From Methyloceanibacter sp. (GTDB lineage Bacteria > Pseudomonadota > Alphaproteobacteria > Rhizobiales > Methyloligellaceae), in the NCBI GenBank assembly GCA_030064755.1, contig JASJEH010000031.1, positions 1-35,392 of the forward strand: a stretch of DNA of 35,392 nt. Direction: 5' to 3'. The position numbers and the translations under genes are program-made. The number at the start of each line of letters is the position of its first letter. Positions within the stretch are counted from its first letter, which is position 1. This document shows positions 23,186 through 31,551 of this stretch, in pieces. The notes under the pieces are model-generated. The model was not told the origin of the DNA. It worked only from the letters and a program-made list of their open reading frames with translations, and searched no databases.

Positions 23186-25900
23186 TCAGAATGAGCGGAT
23201 CAGGCGTTCCAGATAATCGAGCTCTATGGTTGAGCGGTTTGGATCGCCGAGGCGCCGGCGCAACTCATCGAGGACCTCTCTGGCCTTCTGAACGTCGATC
23301 TCGTCGGGGACCGAGACCGATAGGCCCAAGTCCGGGCGGTTCGAGCGGTCAGGCCGCCCCAACGGATCGCGGCCATTAGAGCCGGGGCCTTGCCCGCCCT
23401 CCATTTCGCCTTGCGCCACCATCTGCTGGGCCATCGACTCGGTGCCTTCCCGCATGCGGTCCAGCGCTAGACTTTGGTTTTGCGCCGCGCGGTCGAAGCT
23501 ACGCTCCCCAATGGCGCGTTCGGCTTCTTCCATAGCCTCGCTCGCCTCACCGAATTGTTCGGGGGGTTCGCCACCGGCCTGACGCATGCGCTCTATGAGC
23601 TGATCCAGCTTTTCGCGCAACGCCCTCTGCCTTTCCTCAAGGCTGCCTTGCTGCGAGCCTTGCTGCTGCGGTTGCTGGCTAAGTTGCTCCTGGCCACCGC
23701 CGGGCGCATCGCCTTGACGGCCAGACTGACCTTGCGCACGCGCGCCAAGTTGCCCGCCCTGCGGCATCTGATCGGTCATGGGTGACATCTGGTTGCCAAA
23801 GCCCATGGGCGAACCCGGCTGGCTCATGTCGAACTGCTGATTCTGACTACGGCCTTCGCCCTGCCCCTGCCGCTGCTTGCGCTTTTCGGCAAAGGTGTCG
23901 TCCATGAGCTCCTGCTGATCGGAGGCGACCTCGTCGAGGTCTCGCATCATCTCTTGTGCTTGTTGCTGTTGTTCGCTCCGGGGGGTGTTGTTTGCCTGCA
24001 GACGGTCGAGAATGTCGTTCAACTCCGACAGCATCTGCTCCGCCATCTCCTTCGACCCCGACTCCGCCAGGTCCTTGATGCTCTCGAGCATCTTGTCGAG
24101 GTCCTGTTCGGTAATCATCTCGTCTTGATTGTTCTGGGGCTGGCCAGCGATGTCGGTCTGCTCGTTTTGCTGCGAGGCCAGCGCCTGCATATAGCGGGAA
24201 AGGGCCTCACGCAGTTCCTCGATACGCTTCTTGATTTCCTCAGCTGGCGCATTGTCACGCAGCGCCTGCATCAGCGCATCCTGCGCGGTCCGGAGATCGC
24301 GTTCGGCGGCTGGCAGGTCGCCTTCCTCGATGCGCAAGGCCGTGTCCCAAAGCTGATCGACAACGGACTTCACCGTGTCGCGTGAGCGATCCCCAACAAG
24401 GCGCCAGAACGAATTGCGCAAAGAGAGATAGACAAGCGTGTCGTCGGTTGCCTTGTCGCCGCCGAGGGTCAGTGCATCCAGCGCGCGGGCGACGCGCTTT
24501 GCTTGGTCGGGGGCCACGACAAGTGCTCGGCGCTGCTCGATCACGGCCCTTGCCAGCGGTTTGGTAAACCGGCGTTCCGGCAACACCAGAGGATAGGGTT
24601 CGCTTGTTCCTTCCTGGTCCGCCTGGTCGCGGGCCGAGAGGGTCATGATGACGTTCAGCCCGGCCCAAGGGTGGGCCGTCAGATCTTGGGTCGCCCGGCC
24701 ATCGAGTTTCTTAGCGTTGTTGCGTGGCAGCTGCAGCGCGACCTTTGGTGGCGCAAAAAGCGGCTCGACCTCGGCGCGGTCCTGCTGATCCTCTATGGAA
24801 ATGTCATCGGGCAACGGGGACATGTCGCCGTTGGCCAGTTTGAAGCGCGCCTCGGCGCTCGCCACGCCATAGTCGTCGACTGCACTGTATTCGATCCTTA
24901 GAGCGCCGCGCGGCATAGAGGTCGGCGCCTGGCTCAGGTTGATCTGGGGTGGGGCGTCCTCGATCGTCGATAGGTGCCATTGGGCGACAGTCGAGCCGCC
25001 GATACGCAAATCTGCGGTTGCCGTGCTCAGAAGCCCGGCATTGAATTCCACGAGGCCCGCTGCCGATCCGTCTTTCGGCTCGACCGTGCGCGTCTGTCCC
25101 TCTTCGTCTTCCAAGGCGAGGGTTACGCGGTCGCCGTCAGGCGCGTGCGCCCGAACGATGAGCTGGCTGCGAACGGGCACGGACAGCGCCCGAAAAGTCT
25201 CCGCGCCGTGGCCCACTTGCTCCGTGCCGTCTGCCAGGACCACGGGCGCCATGCTGGTATAGACAGGCGGCGTGATCCAGGCATCGAGACGCACCAGCTG
25301 TGTTGACGCGGTTGCTGACGGCAAGAAGGCGGCCTTGATCCTCGAACCAGCATCACCGCCAGCGGCAAAGAACGCGGCAACAAGCGCAAGCACGAGGGCA
25401 GCGCGGATTGCATAAGGATCGTCGCGGTCAGATCGCGGCTTTGGCCATGACGGCCGCAAGCGGGCCACCAACCGCGCCAGGCGCTTGCGGTGTAGGGCCC
25501 AAAGCTGAGCCGGCGCCGTGCCGGGGGCGGCGTCGAGCGTGTCCTCATAAGAGGAGGCAGGGCGGTGCTCAATCCCTGAGTCTCGCTCTAACCGCCGCAA
25601 GGCCTCGTTCCGGGTGGGCACGGCAAGACGCCAGACGGGCACGAGCGACACCACGAAACCGATAAGAAAGAGCGCAAGCAGGATCTGATGAACAAGCCTT
25701 GGGAGCAGGCTCCAACCGCCCAACAACGAGAACACGAGAAACGCGCAGATCACGACGAAGGGCCACAGCAACGCTTCGAACCCGCGCTCGGCCAGGAGCG
25801 CGACCCAGCTCAAGCGCACGCGGCGCTCGAAGCGGCGCTTCAGCGTGTCGGGAGCATTCTTGGAAATATCGGCCTCTTTCGAGCGTGAAGGCGTCGCCAT
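23186..25900 (-). CDS. TIGR02302/DUF4175-family large membrane protein
   Basis: This 904-residue protein fits the TIGR02302 (DUF4175) family found almost only in alphaproteobacteria and without established function. The N-terminus has two hydrophobic helices (about 32-52 and 66-92) and a third (about 170-188). A periplasmic beta-rich region with LDAWITPPVYTSMAPVVL follows, and then long alpha-helical stretches (about 450-660). After that comes a Gln/Gly/Met-rich low-complexity segment (about 650-760) with many QQ runs, and a helical end ending in ELDYLERLIRSF. The domain order fits a membrane-anchored envelope protein. It lies downstream of lysA in the standard argH-lptM-lysA-TIGR02302 order. 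Confidence 0.88.
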   Translation of the reverse strand: MATPSRSKEADISKNAPDTLKRRFERRVRLSWVALLAERGFEALLWPFVVICAFLVFSLLGGWSLLPRLVHQILLALFLIGFVVSLVPVWRLAVPTRNEALRRLERDSGIEHRPASSYEDTLDAAPGTAPAQLWALHRKRLARLVARLRPSWPKPRSDRDDPYAIRAALVLALVAAFFAAGGDAGSRIKAAFLPSATASTQLVRLDAWITPPVYTSMAPVVLADGTEQVGHGAETFRALSVPVRSQLIVRAHAPDGDRVTLALEDEEGQTRTVEPKDGSAAGLVEFNAGLLSTATADLRIGGSTVAQWHLSTIEDAPPQINLSQAPTSMPRGALRIEYSAVDDYGVASAEARFKLANGDMSPLPDDISIEDQQDRAEVEPLFAPPKVALQLPRNNAKKLDGRATQDLTAHPWAGLNVIMTLSARDQADQEGTSEPYPLVLPERRFTKPLARAVIEQRRALVVAPDQAKRVARALDALTLGGDKATDDTLVYLSLRNSFWRLVGDRSRDTVKSVVDQLWDTALRIEEGDLPAAERDLRTAQDALMQALRDNAPAEEIKKRIEELREALSRYMQALASQQNEQTDIAGQPQNNQDEMITEQDLDKMLESIKDLAESGSKEMAEQMLSELNDILDRLQANNTPRSEQQQQAQEMMRDLDEVASDQQELMDDTFAEKRKQRQGQGEGRSQNQQFDMSQPGSPMGFGNQMSPMTDQMPQGGQLGARAQGQSGRQGDAPGGGQEQLSQQPQQQGSQQGSLEERQRALREKLDQLIERMRQAGGEPPEQFGEASEAMEEAERAIGERSFDRAAQNQSLALDRMREGTESMAQQMVAQGEMEGGQGPGSNGRDPLGRPDRSNRPDLGLSVSVPDEIDVQKAREVLDELRRRLGDPNRSTIELDYLERLIRSF

Positions 25901-25981
25901 GGTCCAAAGTGTCTAGCACAGGCGGGCGCGGAGCCCAGAATTACAACACGGTAACATTCTCCGCTCAAACAGGCGAAATCG

Positions 25982-26000
25982 GGGCGCGAAGCTGGCGCCC
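25982..26000 (-). terminator. Hairpin after lysA
   Basis: GGGCGC (25982-25987) pairs with GCGCCC (25995-26000) over a 7-base loop. It lies 5 bases after the lysA stop (26006-26008) on the minus strand. Only a weak T-containing tract (CGATTT) follows, so termination is possible but not certain. Confidence 0.4.
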
Positions 26001-26005
26001 GCGGT

Positions 26006-27289
26006 TCAGAGCCAGTCGGGGAGACGCTCGGCCGCCAGCATATCTTCGTAGCTGGGCCTCGGACGGGTCACGCAATAATCGGAGCCAGCGACCAGCACCT
26101 CGGGAACGAGCGGACGGGTGTTGTACTCAGACGCCTGAACCGCGCCATACGCGCCTGCAGTCATGATCGCGATGAGATCGCCTGGATTCAACACCGGCAG
26201 CGGCCTCCCGAGTGCCAAATAGTCCCCCGTCTCGCATACCGGTCCAACCACGTCTGTCACAACCGACTGTGTCTCTGGACCCGGTTCGATCACGGGTAGG
26301 ATTCGGTGATGGGCCTCGTAAAGAGTCGGCCTGATCAGATCGTTCATGGCCGCATCCACGATGGTGAACGTCTTTTCTGGCGCCGTCTTCACATAGATAA
26401 CACGCGAAACCAAGATGCCTGCGTTGCCCGCGATCATGCGTCCGGGCTCGAACAGTAGCCTTACGTCAAGATCGCCCATCGCCTCGTTGACGAGCCGTGC
26501 ATACTCCCTTGGCAATGGCGGTTCCGGCTCGTCCGTACGGTAGGGGATTCCAAGGCCGCCGCCGAGGTTGACGAACTCAATACGGACGCCTGTGCCGCGT
26601 AAGGTCGACACGAGTTCCTTGAGCAGGGCGAACGCGTTCGCGAAGGGCGCAAGATCGGTGATCTGGCTCCCGATATGCATGTGAATGCCGGCGGGTTCAA
26701 CGCCCGGAAGCTGGCTTGCCTGGCGGTAAAGCGAGGGCGCGAGTTCGAAGGCGATACCGAACTTGTTCTCCGCCCTGCCCGTCGAGATTTTATGGTGGGT
26801 GCCGGCGTCTACATCCGGGTTCACGCGAATGGCGAACCTGGCTGTCTTGCCTTTCGCGGCCGCCACCTGACTAAGGGCGTGAAGCTCCGGTTCGGACTCG
26901 ACATTGAAGGCGTAGATCCCAGCATCCAACGCGAACGCCATCTCGTCCTTGGTCTTGCCGACGCCGGAAAAGACGATGCGCTCGCCGGGCACACCGACGG
27001 CCAGCGCCCGGCGCAGTTCGCCCTCGGAAACGACGTCCATGCCAGCGCCTTGCCTTGCGAGTGTCGCCAGCACGCCGAGATTAGAGTTGGCCTTGATGGC
27101 GTAGCAGACAAGCGTATCGGGGCGTGCCGTGAACGCGTCCGCAAACACGGCCAAGTGCCGCTCGAATGTCGCGGTGGAATAGCAATAGAACGGCGTGCCG
27201 ACATCGGCGGCTAGGGCGCATAGATCGATGTCTTCGGCGTGAAGCACACTGGCTTCGGATACGCCGCGCCGGTAGGCGAAATGATGCAT
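26006..27289 (-). CDS. lysA: Diaminopimelate decarboxylase
   Basis: LysA removes CO2 from meso-diaminopimelate to give lysine. The 427-residue fold-type-III PLP enzyme has the PLP lysine Lys66 in CYAIKANSN, the GMDVVSEGEL and FAIRVNPDVDAGTHHKISTG blocks, HMHIGSQI, the glycine loop NLGGGLGIPY, EPGRMIAGNAG and the catalytic cysteine in GPVCETGDYLA. It starts MHHFAYRRGV, common in alphaproteobacteria. It follows lptM across a 78-base spacer with short tandem repeats. Standard length, no defects seen. Confidence 0.95.
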   Translation of the reverse strand: MHHFAYRRGVSEASVLHAEDIDLCALAADVGTPFYCYSTATFERHLAVFADAFTARPDTLVCYAIKANSNLGVLATLARQGAGMDVVSEGELRRALAVGVPGERIVFSGVGKTKDEMAFALDAGIYAFNVESEPELHALSQVAAAKGKTARFAIRVNPDVDAGTHHKISTGRAENKFGIAFELAPSLYRQASQLPGVEPAGIHMHIGSQITDLAPFANAFALLKELVSTLRGTGVRIEFVNLGGGLGIPYRTDEPEPPLPREYARLVNEAMGDLDVRLLFEPGRMIAGNAGILVSRVIYVKTAPEKTFTIVDAAMNDLIRPTLYEAHHRILPVIEPGPETQSVVTDVVGPVCETGDYLALGRPLPVLNPGDLIAIMTAGAYGAVQASEYNTRPLVPEVLVAGSDYCVTRPRPSYEDMLAAERLPDWL

Positions 27290-27335
27290 GGGACTTGGTC
27301 GTGCTGGGGCCTAGATCGTCTTGGTTCGTCTAATG

Positions 27336-27373
27336 GATCTTGGTCGGTCTAACAGATCTTGGCCTGGCTAGTG
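27336..27373. repeat. Imperfect 19-bp tandem repeat between lptM and lysA
   Basis: GATCTTGGTCGGTCTAACA (27336-27354) and GATCTTGGCCTGGCTAGTG (27355-27373) are adjacent and share 13 of 19 positions. A related unit with three extra bases starts at GATC 27314. The last copy runs into the lptM stop codon (27368-27370). Confidence 0.6.
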
Positions 27374-27556
27374 GATGATGTCGTCAAGGATCGGAATGCG
27401 GCGATCCGGCGCCTGCGACTGTTTGGTGGAGGGATCGGCGGCGACTTCGGGGTACCTAGCCTCCGGCCTTTCGAGCGAGCCACGGCGCCCGCAGGCCGTG
27501 AGGCCAACGGCGAGAACAAGCGCGAATGACAAGAGAATGCGCGCGGCGCTTCCCAT
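27368..27556 (-). CDS. lptM: Small lipoprotein LptM (LPS translocon maturation chaperone, YifL family)
   Basis: This 62-residue lipoprotein starts MGSAARILLSFALVLAVGL and ends its signal with the lipobox LTAC. The conserved LptM motif CGRRGSLERP directly follows, with the lipidated cysteine as residue 23. In E. coli LptM helps LptD reach its correct disulfide state in the outer-membrane LPS translocon. A longer start (ATG 27565) adds three residues; the chosen one has AAGGG about 9 bases upstream. The position between argH and lysA is characteristic of proteobacteria such as Hyphomicrobiales. Confidence 0.88.
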   Translation of the reverse strand: MGSAARILLSFALVLAVGLTACGRRGSLERPEARYPEVAADPSTKQSQAPDRRIPILDDIIH

Positions 27557-27644
27557 CGCTACCATCCCTTGAGGGTCTGACCCTGTCCTAACTTCTATGT
27601 CCCGCGGTTGGCGGGCTTCTTAGAGAACCCGTCCAACCTCTCTT

Positions 27645-29042
27645 TTATCGCGAGACGGCGTCCTTCTCCAAACGCTTTATCCAGCGCTTCGCCTCACGCC
27701 GAACGTTGGTTGGCGCTGTTCCACCCAGACTTGTCCGGCTTTTGGCCGACCGCGCCGGGTCTAGGACATCGAAAACGTCCTCAGTGATCCGGGGCTCCAC
27801 CCCTTGCAGGTCGTCTAGTTTCAAGCGCTTGAGTTCTATGCCTTTTTCTTCCGCCAGTGCGACGATCGTCCCGGTGATATGATGAGCCTCCCGGAAGGGC
27901 GTATCGAGGTTTTGAACCAGCCAATCGGCAAGATCGGTCGCCGTCGAATACTCGCTACCGGCGGCCTTCTTCATAGCCTCGGCATTCACGACCATGTCCG
28001 AAACCATGCCGGCAAGCGCAGAAATCCCCAGTTTCAGCGCATCGAGCGCGTCGAAGACCGGCTCCTTGTCCTCCTGCATGTCCTTGGCGTAGGCGAGCGG
28101 CAAGCCCTTCATCACCATGAGTAGCGTCTGGAAGGCCCCAGCGATCCGCCCGGTCTTGGCGCGCACGAGCTCGGCCGCGTCGGGGTTGCGCTTTTGCGGC
28201 ATGATCGAGGAGCCGGTTGAGAAAGAATCCGATAACCGCACAAAACCGAATTGCGGAGATGTCCATAGGACGAGTTCCTCGGCCAGCCGGGAGAGGTGGA
28301 TTGCGGCGATGGCGGCCGCAGCCAGCGTCTCGAGTGCGAAGTCGCGATCGGAGACCGAATCCAGCGAGTTTGCGGTTGGCCTGTCGAAGCCGAGCGCCTT
28401 CGCGGTTTTGTGCCGGTCGACCGGGAAGCTGGTGCCTGCGAGCGCCGCGGAGCCCAGCGGGCATTCGTTCAGCCGCTTCGCGGCGTCCTGGAACCGGCTC
28501 CGGTCGCGCGCGAACATCTCTACATAGGCGAGGCAGTGATGGCCGAACGTGATGGGCTGGGCTGTCTGCAAATGCGTGAAGCCCGGCATGATCGTCGCCG
28601 CCTCTTCGAGCGCGCGCGTCGTCAGCGCAAGCTGGAGCTGGGCGAGCCCGGCATCGATGAGACCAATCTCGTCGCGCACATAGAGTTTGAAGTCGGTGGC
28701 CACCTGATCGTTTCGGGACCGCGCCGTATGGAGCTTGCCCGCGACCGGCCCGATGATCTCCTTCAGCCGGTTCTCCACGTTGAGGTGGATGTCCTCCAAG
28801 GCTCGCGAGAATTTGAAGTCACCGGCCTCGATCTCAGCAAGGATTTGGTCAAGACCTTGTGTGATCCTAGCCGTCTCGTCTGGCGCAAGGATGCCAGTCG
28901 CCTCTAACATGGTGACGTGGGCCTTCGACGCCTCGATGTCATGCCGCCAGAGCCGCTTGTCGAAATCGATGGAGGCATTTATCTCCTCCATAATGTCAGA
29001 GGGGCTAGAGGCAAAGCGGCCGCCCCACATTGTATTGGTCAT
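27645..29042 (-). CDS. argH: Argininosuccinate lyase
   Basis: ArgH splits argininosuccinate into arginine and fumarate. The 465-residue protein shows the N-terminal [21 protein letters not shown], the [14 protein letters not shown] block, [17 protein letters not shown] and the signature [12 protein letters not shown] at about residues 277-288, which holds the catalytic serine loop. The C-terminal domain ends RRWIKRLEK-like. It starts at ATG 29042, divergent from tlpA with a 57-base gap. Together with lptM, lysA and TIGR02302 it forms the usual minus-strand gene order. Nothing unusual in it. Confidence 0.95.
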   Translation of the reverse strand: MTNTMWGGRFASSPSDIMEEINASIDFDKRLWRHDIEASKAHVTMLEATGILAPDETARITQGLDQILAEIEAGDFKFSRALEDIHLNVENRLKEIIGPVAGKLHTARSRNDQVATDFKLYVRDEIGLIDAGLAQLQLALTTRALEEAATIMPGFTHLQTAQPITFGHHCLAYVEMFARDRSRFQDAAKRLNECPLGSAALAGTSFPVDRHKTAKALGFDRPTANSLDSVSDRDFALETLAAAAIAAIHLSRLAEELVLWTSPQFGFVRLSDSFSTGSSIMPQKRNPDAAELVRAKTGRIAGAFQTLLMVMKGLPLAYAKDMQEDKEPVFDALDALKLGISALAGMVSDMVVNAEAMKKAAGSEYSTATDLADWLVQNLDTPFREAHHITGTIVALAEEKGIELKRLKLDDLQGVEPRITEDVFDVLDPARSAKSRTSLGGTAPTNVRREAKRWIKRLEKDAVSR

Positions 29043-29099
29043 GGTGTCCGGTCTGAAGCTTAGCTGAGCTCGAAGGAGCTCGAATTCAAAGAGAACGAC

Positions 29100-29792
29100 G
29101 TGAACGGTTCCGAAAAACGCAAGAACACGATATCCCCGGTCACATATGCGGTCGCCATCGCGGTCGCACTTCTTGCCGGGTTTGGCACGGTATATTGGCT
29201 TTCCACCCCTTCTGACAATCGTTCGGGCATGCCTTCGCCCCGGGACACGGCTTCCGAGCCCGGCGCAGGCAAAGCCAGGGGCATCGGCGCAGGGCCTTTG
29301 AAAGGGCTCAATACGGGCGCTATGACCGCTTTCGTGATCCGGCCAGAGCCGGCGGCGCTACCCGAATTCGCCTTCGAGAAACCGGGCGGTGGCGAGATAT
29401 CCTCCGCCGATTTGAAGGGCAAGGTCGTGCTGCTCAACATCTGGGCGACCTGGTGTGTGCCGTGCCGCGAGGAGATGCCTCAGCTGAATGCCTTGGAAGC
29501 GGAGCTTGGGAGCGATGGATTCGAAGTGGTCGCGCTCAATATCGATAAGGGTGGACCGGAAAAGGCCGTTAGGTTTCTCGACGAGACAGGCGCGACCGAT
29601 CTCAAGGCCTATTACGATCCGAGCGGCAAGCTCTTTGCGAAGTTCAAGGCCGTAGGGATGCCGACGACATTATTGATCGACACGGAGGGCAAGGAAATGG
29701 GACGCCTGGTTGGTCCAGCCGATTGGTCTTCGCCGGAGGCCAAAGCGATCGTGGAAGCGGCCATCGCGGCAGCCGACGGCAACACGCCGTAG
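29100..29792 (+). CDS. tlpA: Thiol:disulfide interchange protein, TlpA family
   Basis: This 230-residue protein has an N-terminal membrane anchor (about 12-34), a linker rich in Gly and Pro, and a periplasmic thioredoxin fold. The redox site [12 protein letters not shown] contains Cys119 and Cys122 (CVPC). The cis-proline lies in GMPTTLLID, and [17 protein letters not shown] is typical of TlpA. TlpA reduces disulfides or helps copper delivery in cytochrome oxidase assembly. It starts at GTG 29100, with AAGAGA upstream. In many Hyphomicrobiales it is divergent from argH, as here. Confidence 0.93.
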   Translation: MNGSEKRKNTISPVTYAVAIAVALLAGFGTVYWLSTPSDNRSGMPSPRDTASEPGAGKARGIGAGPLKGLNTGAMTAFVIRPEPAALPEFAFEKPGGGEISSADLKGKVVLLNIWATWCVPCREEMPQLNALEAELGSDGFEVVALNIDKGGPEKAVRFLDETGATDLKAYYDPSGKLFAKFKAVGMPTTLLIDTEGKEMGRLVGPADWSSPEAKAIVEAAIAAADGNTP

Positions 29793-29794
29793 CG

Positions 29795-29817
29795 GTCTTG
29801 CGTCTCGGCCAAGACGC
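29795..29817. terminator. Hairpin in the convergent tlpA gap
   Basis: GCGTCT (29800-29805) pairs with AGACGC (29812-29817) over a 6-base loop, with an alternative GTCTTG/CAAGAC pairing starting at 29795. It fills the 27-base gap between two convergent genes and could serve both directions. There is no T-run. Confidence 0.35.
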
Positions 29818-29819
29818 GG

Positions 29820-30305
29820 CTAGCGGACAGGCGTGACGGCGTCCTCATCCAGCCGGTAAGTGTAGTTGCAGGTCTCATCGTCCGGCTTGTTGCAGGGCAT
29901 CCCCGACGTCGTCACATGAATCATGCGTGTGGTCCCGCTGGTCGAAAACTTGTAGCCCTTCACAAAGTCCTCAAAAACCTTGTCCCAGTCGTCGCCACTT
30001 GAATAGTAGAGCTGCAGCAAGCAACCGTGTGGGCCGCAGGCGGGGTTGCTGCCATTCTTGCAGGACAGCTTCTCATAGTCGGCGACCCAGTCTGGCCGGC
30101 CGTCGCCATTCAGATCGTCGCTTTGCAGCACTTTAGCGACGTCCGCCGTGCCGCCGTCCTTGCGGCATCGGTCCGCGGCCTCGGCGACCGTCTCAGCCAT
30201 CTCGTCGGGGAACTCAGCCAAGAGTTGCGCAGCCGCATGCGGCACGAACGGTGCCTGACACATGGCTAATGCCGCGAGCATCGTAATTGCAAGCCGTACT
30301 GACAT
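29820..30305 (-). CDS. Secreted cysteine-rich protein of unknown function with a DLNGDG motif
   Basis: This 161-residue protein starts with a signal peptide (MSVRLAITMLAALAMC, cleavage near AAAQ about 27). The mature part has seven cysteines, in DRCRKDG, LSCKNGSNPACGPHGCL and MPCNKPDDETCNY. It also holds DDLNGDGRPDWVADY, a calcium-loop pattern seen in dockerins and FG-GAP-like repeats. Similar short proteins are common in Hyphomicrobiales as hypothetical; no function is known. The start at 30305 is 14 bases after the carboxypeptidase stop, suggesting an operon. A longer frame from about 30437 would overlap that gene and lose the signal peptide at the N-terminus. Confidence 0.7.
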   Translation of the reverse strand: MSVRLAITMLAALAMCQAPFVPHAAAQLLAEFPDEMAETVAEAADRCRKDGGTADVAKVLQSDDLNGDGRPDWVADYEKLSCKNGSNPACGPHGCLLQLYYSSGDDWDKVFEDFVKGYKFSTSGTTRMIHVTTSGMPCNKPDDETCNYTYRLDEDAVTPVR

Positions 30306-30319
30306 GATCAGCGTGGGTC

Positions 30320-31312
30320 TTAGTTGAGCGGGAACGGCAGTGCAGGTAGTTCGGCGAGCTGCGAGACCGGCCTTTCTTGGCGGAAGGGGTCCGGCATCAG
30401 CTCCGACCGTCGTCTCTTCTTCGGTCGCGGCCCGCAAATGACCGCGCGCAGAGCCGCGGGCTTGTCGGCGCGGTCAGCCGGGAGCGCGAGACCATTCAGG
30501 CTCGTTCCGAACAATGACTTCCAAAAATAGCGCTTGAAGCCGTTCTCGAGCAGCTGCGCCGCACGGGCATTGCGTACGCGGGTCGAAGGCTCGCCAAGGA
30601 CAACGGCGACAAGCTTGCGGCCGTCACGTGTCGCGCTGACGATGATGTTGAAACCGGAGTCGCAGATGAATCCGGTCTTCATGCCGTCGGCACCGTTGAA
30701 GGTGCGCAAGAGTCCGTTATGGCTCCTTAGCTGCCTCTTGCCGACACTGACTGACTTCTGCGCAAAGATGTCCGAATACTCGGGGAACTCGATGATAAGC
30801 GCGCGGGCCAGGCGGGCGAGATCGCGCGCGGTCGTGTATTGCTGCGCGTTTGGCAGGCCATGCGGGTTGGCGAACTGCGTGCTGGTCATGCCCAACCGTT
30901 TTGCAGCCTCGTTCATGCGGTCGATAAAGGCCTCCTCGGTCCCACCCACCGTCTCCGCGACCATGACGGCCACGTCGTTCGCGGATTTCACGATGATCAC
31001 GCGGATGGCCTTCTCAAGTGTCATCGATGTGCCCACGGGAAGACCAAGTTTGGTCGGCGGCTCGCTGAGGGCATTCTTGGTGACGATGGCCGGAGTATCG
31101 AGCGTGACTTCGCCGTTCCGCAGCGCGTGGAACGCGACATAGGCCGTCATCATCTTTGTTAGCGATGCGGGAAACCAGAGTGTGTCGGGATCCTCGGCAT
31201 AGAAGACGGTGCCGTTATAGGGCTCGAAGACAAGGGCGGGGCTGGCTTTGGCGGCAGTCGGCCCGAGAAGGGAAAAAACGGCGATAAAGCAAAAGAAGGC
31301 ACGCCTCAGCAT
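30320..31312 (-). CDS. D-alanyl-D-alanine carboxypeptidase, peptidase family S11
   Basis: This 330-residue protein is a low-molecular-weight penicillin-binding protein. It has a signal peptide (about 1-23) and the S11 active-site motifs SLTK (Ser50-Lys53), SAN (110-112) and KTG (212-214). These fit DacA/DacF-type trimming of peptidoglycan stem peptides in the periplasm. The C-terminus, after about residue 270, is short and polar and lacks an obvious membrane-anchoring amphipathic helix, unlike E. coli PBP5. It starts at ATG 31312 with AAGGGG about 10 bases upstream. The secreted unknown gene follows it. Confidence 0.9.
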   Translation of the reverse strand: MLRRAFFCFIAVFSLLGPTAAKASPALVFEPYNGTVFYAEDPDTLWFPASLTKMMTAYVAFHALRNGEVTLDTPAIVTKNALSEPPTKLGLPVGTSMTLEKAIRVIIVKSANDVAVMVAETVGGTEEAFIDRMNEAAKRLGMTSTQFANPHGLPNAQQYTTARDLARLARALIIEFPEYSDIFAQKSVSVGKRQLRSHNGLLRTFNGADGMKTGFICDSGFNIIVSATRDGRKLVAVVLGEPSTRVRNARAAQLLENGFKRYFWKSLFGTSLNGLALPADRADKPAALRAVICGPRPKKRRRSELMPDPFRQERPVSQLAELPALPFPLN

Positions 31313-31378
31313 GAAATACGATCCCCTTCAGTCCCTTCGGCGCGTGTGCCCGATGCGCAACGCCACAACCCACGCAGC

Positions 31379-31391
31379 GCGGATCATCCGC
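31379..31391. other. 13-bp palindrome upstream of the D,D-carboxypeptidase gene
   Basis: GCGGAT-C-ATCCGC (31379-31391) is a perfect inverted repeat with a one-base centre, 67 bases upstream of the carboxypeptidase start. It is a candidate operator. The 238-base spacer (31313-31550) otherwise holds repeats and a hairpin, but no gene. Confidence 0.35.
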
Positions 31392-31433
31392 CCTATTTCA
31401 CACGCAATTTCGACTCTTCCGTGACAGGCACGC

Positions 31434-31462
31434 ACTCGGTCGATCGAAGACTCGGCCGATCG
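31434..31462. repeat. 16-bp period direct repeat ACTCGGYCGATCG
   Basis: ACTCGGTCGATCG (31434-31446) and ACTCGGCCGATCG (31450-31462) match at 12 of 13 positions with a period of 16 bases. Each contains the palindrome CGATCG. They lie between the carboxypeptidase and HAD genes. Confidence 0.65.
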
Positions 31463-31515
31463 CCGGACCCGCCGCAACACTAGCGACCTTGCCTGGTTTC
31501 GCAAGCCAGGTCGTA

Positions 31516-31551
31516 GAGCCTTTCATGGTTCAATCTAGCCTTGAAAGTCTC
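31516..31551 (-). terminator. Hairpin directly after the HAD phosphatase gene
   Basis: GAGCCTTTCA (31516-31525) and TGAAAGTCTC (31542-31551) form a 10-bp stem with one mismatch and a 16-base loop. It begins at the HAD gene stop (31551-31553). No T-run follows, so this is only a possible terminator. Confidence 0.3.

Noticed and set aside
23800-24000. Gln-rich repeats in the TIGR02302 gene as a microsatellite
   Set aside because: Typical of the family's low-complexity segment; no exact repeat unit.
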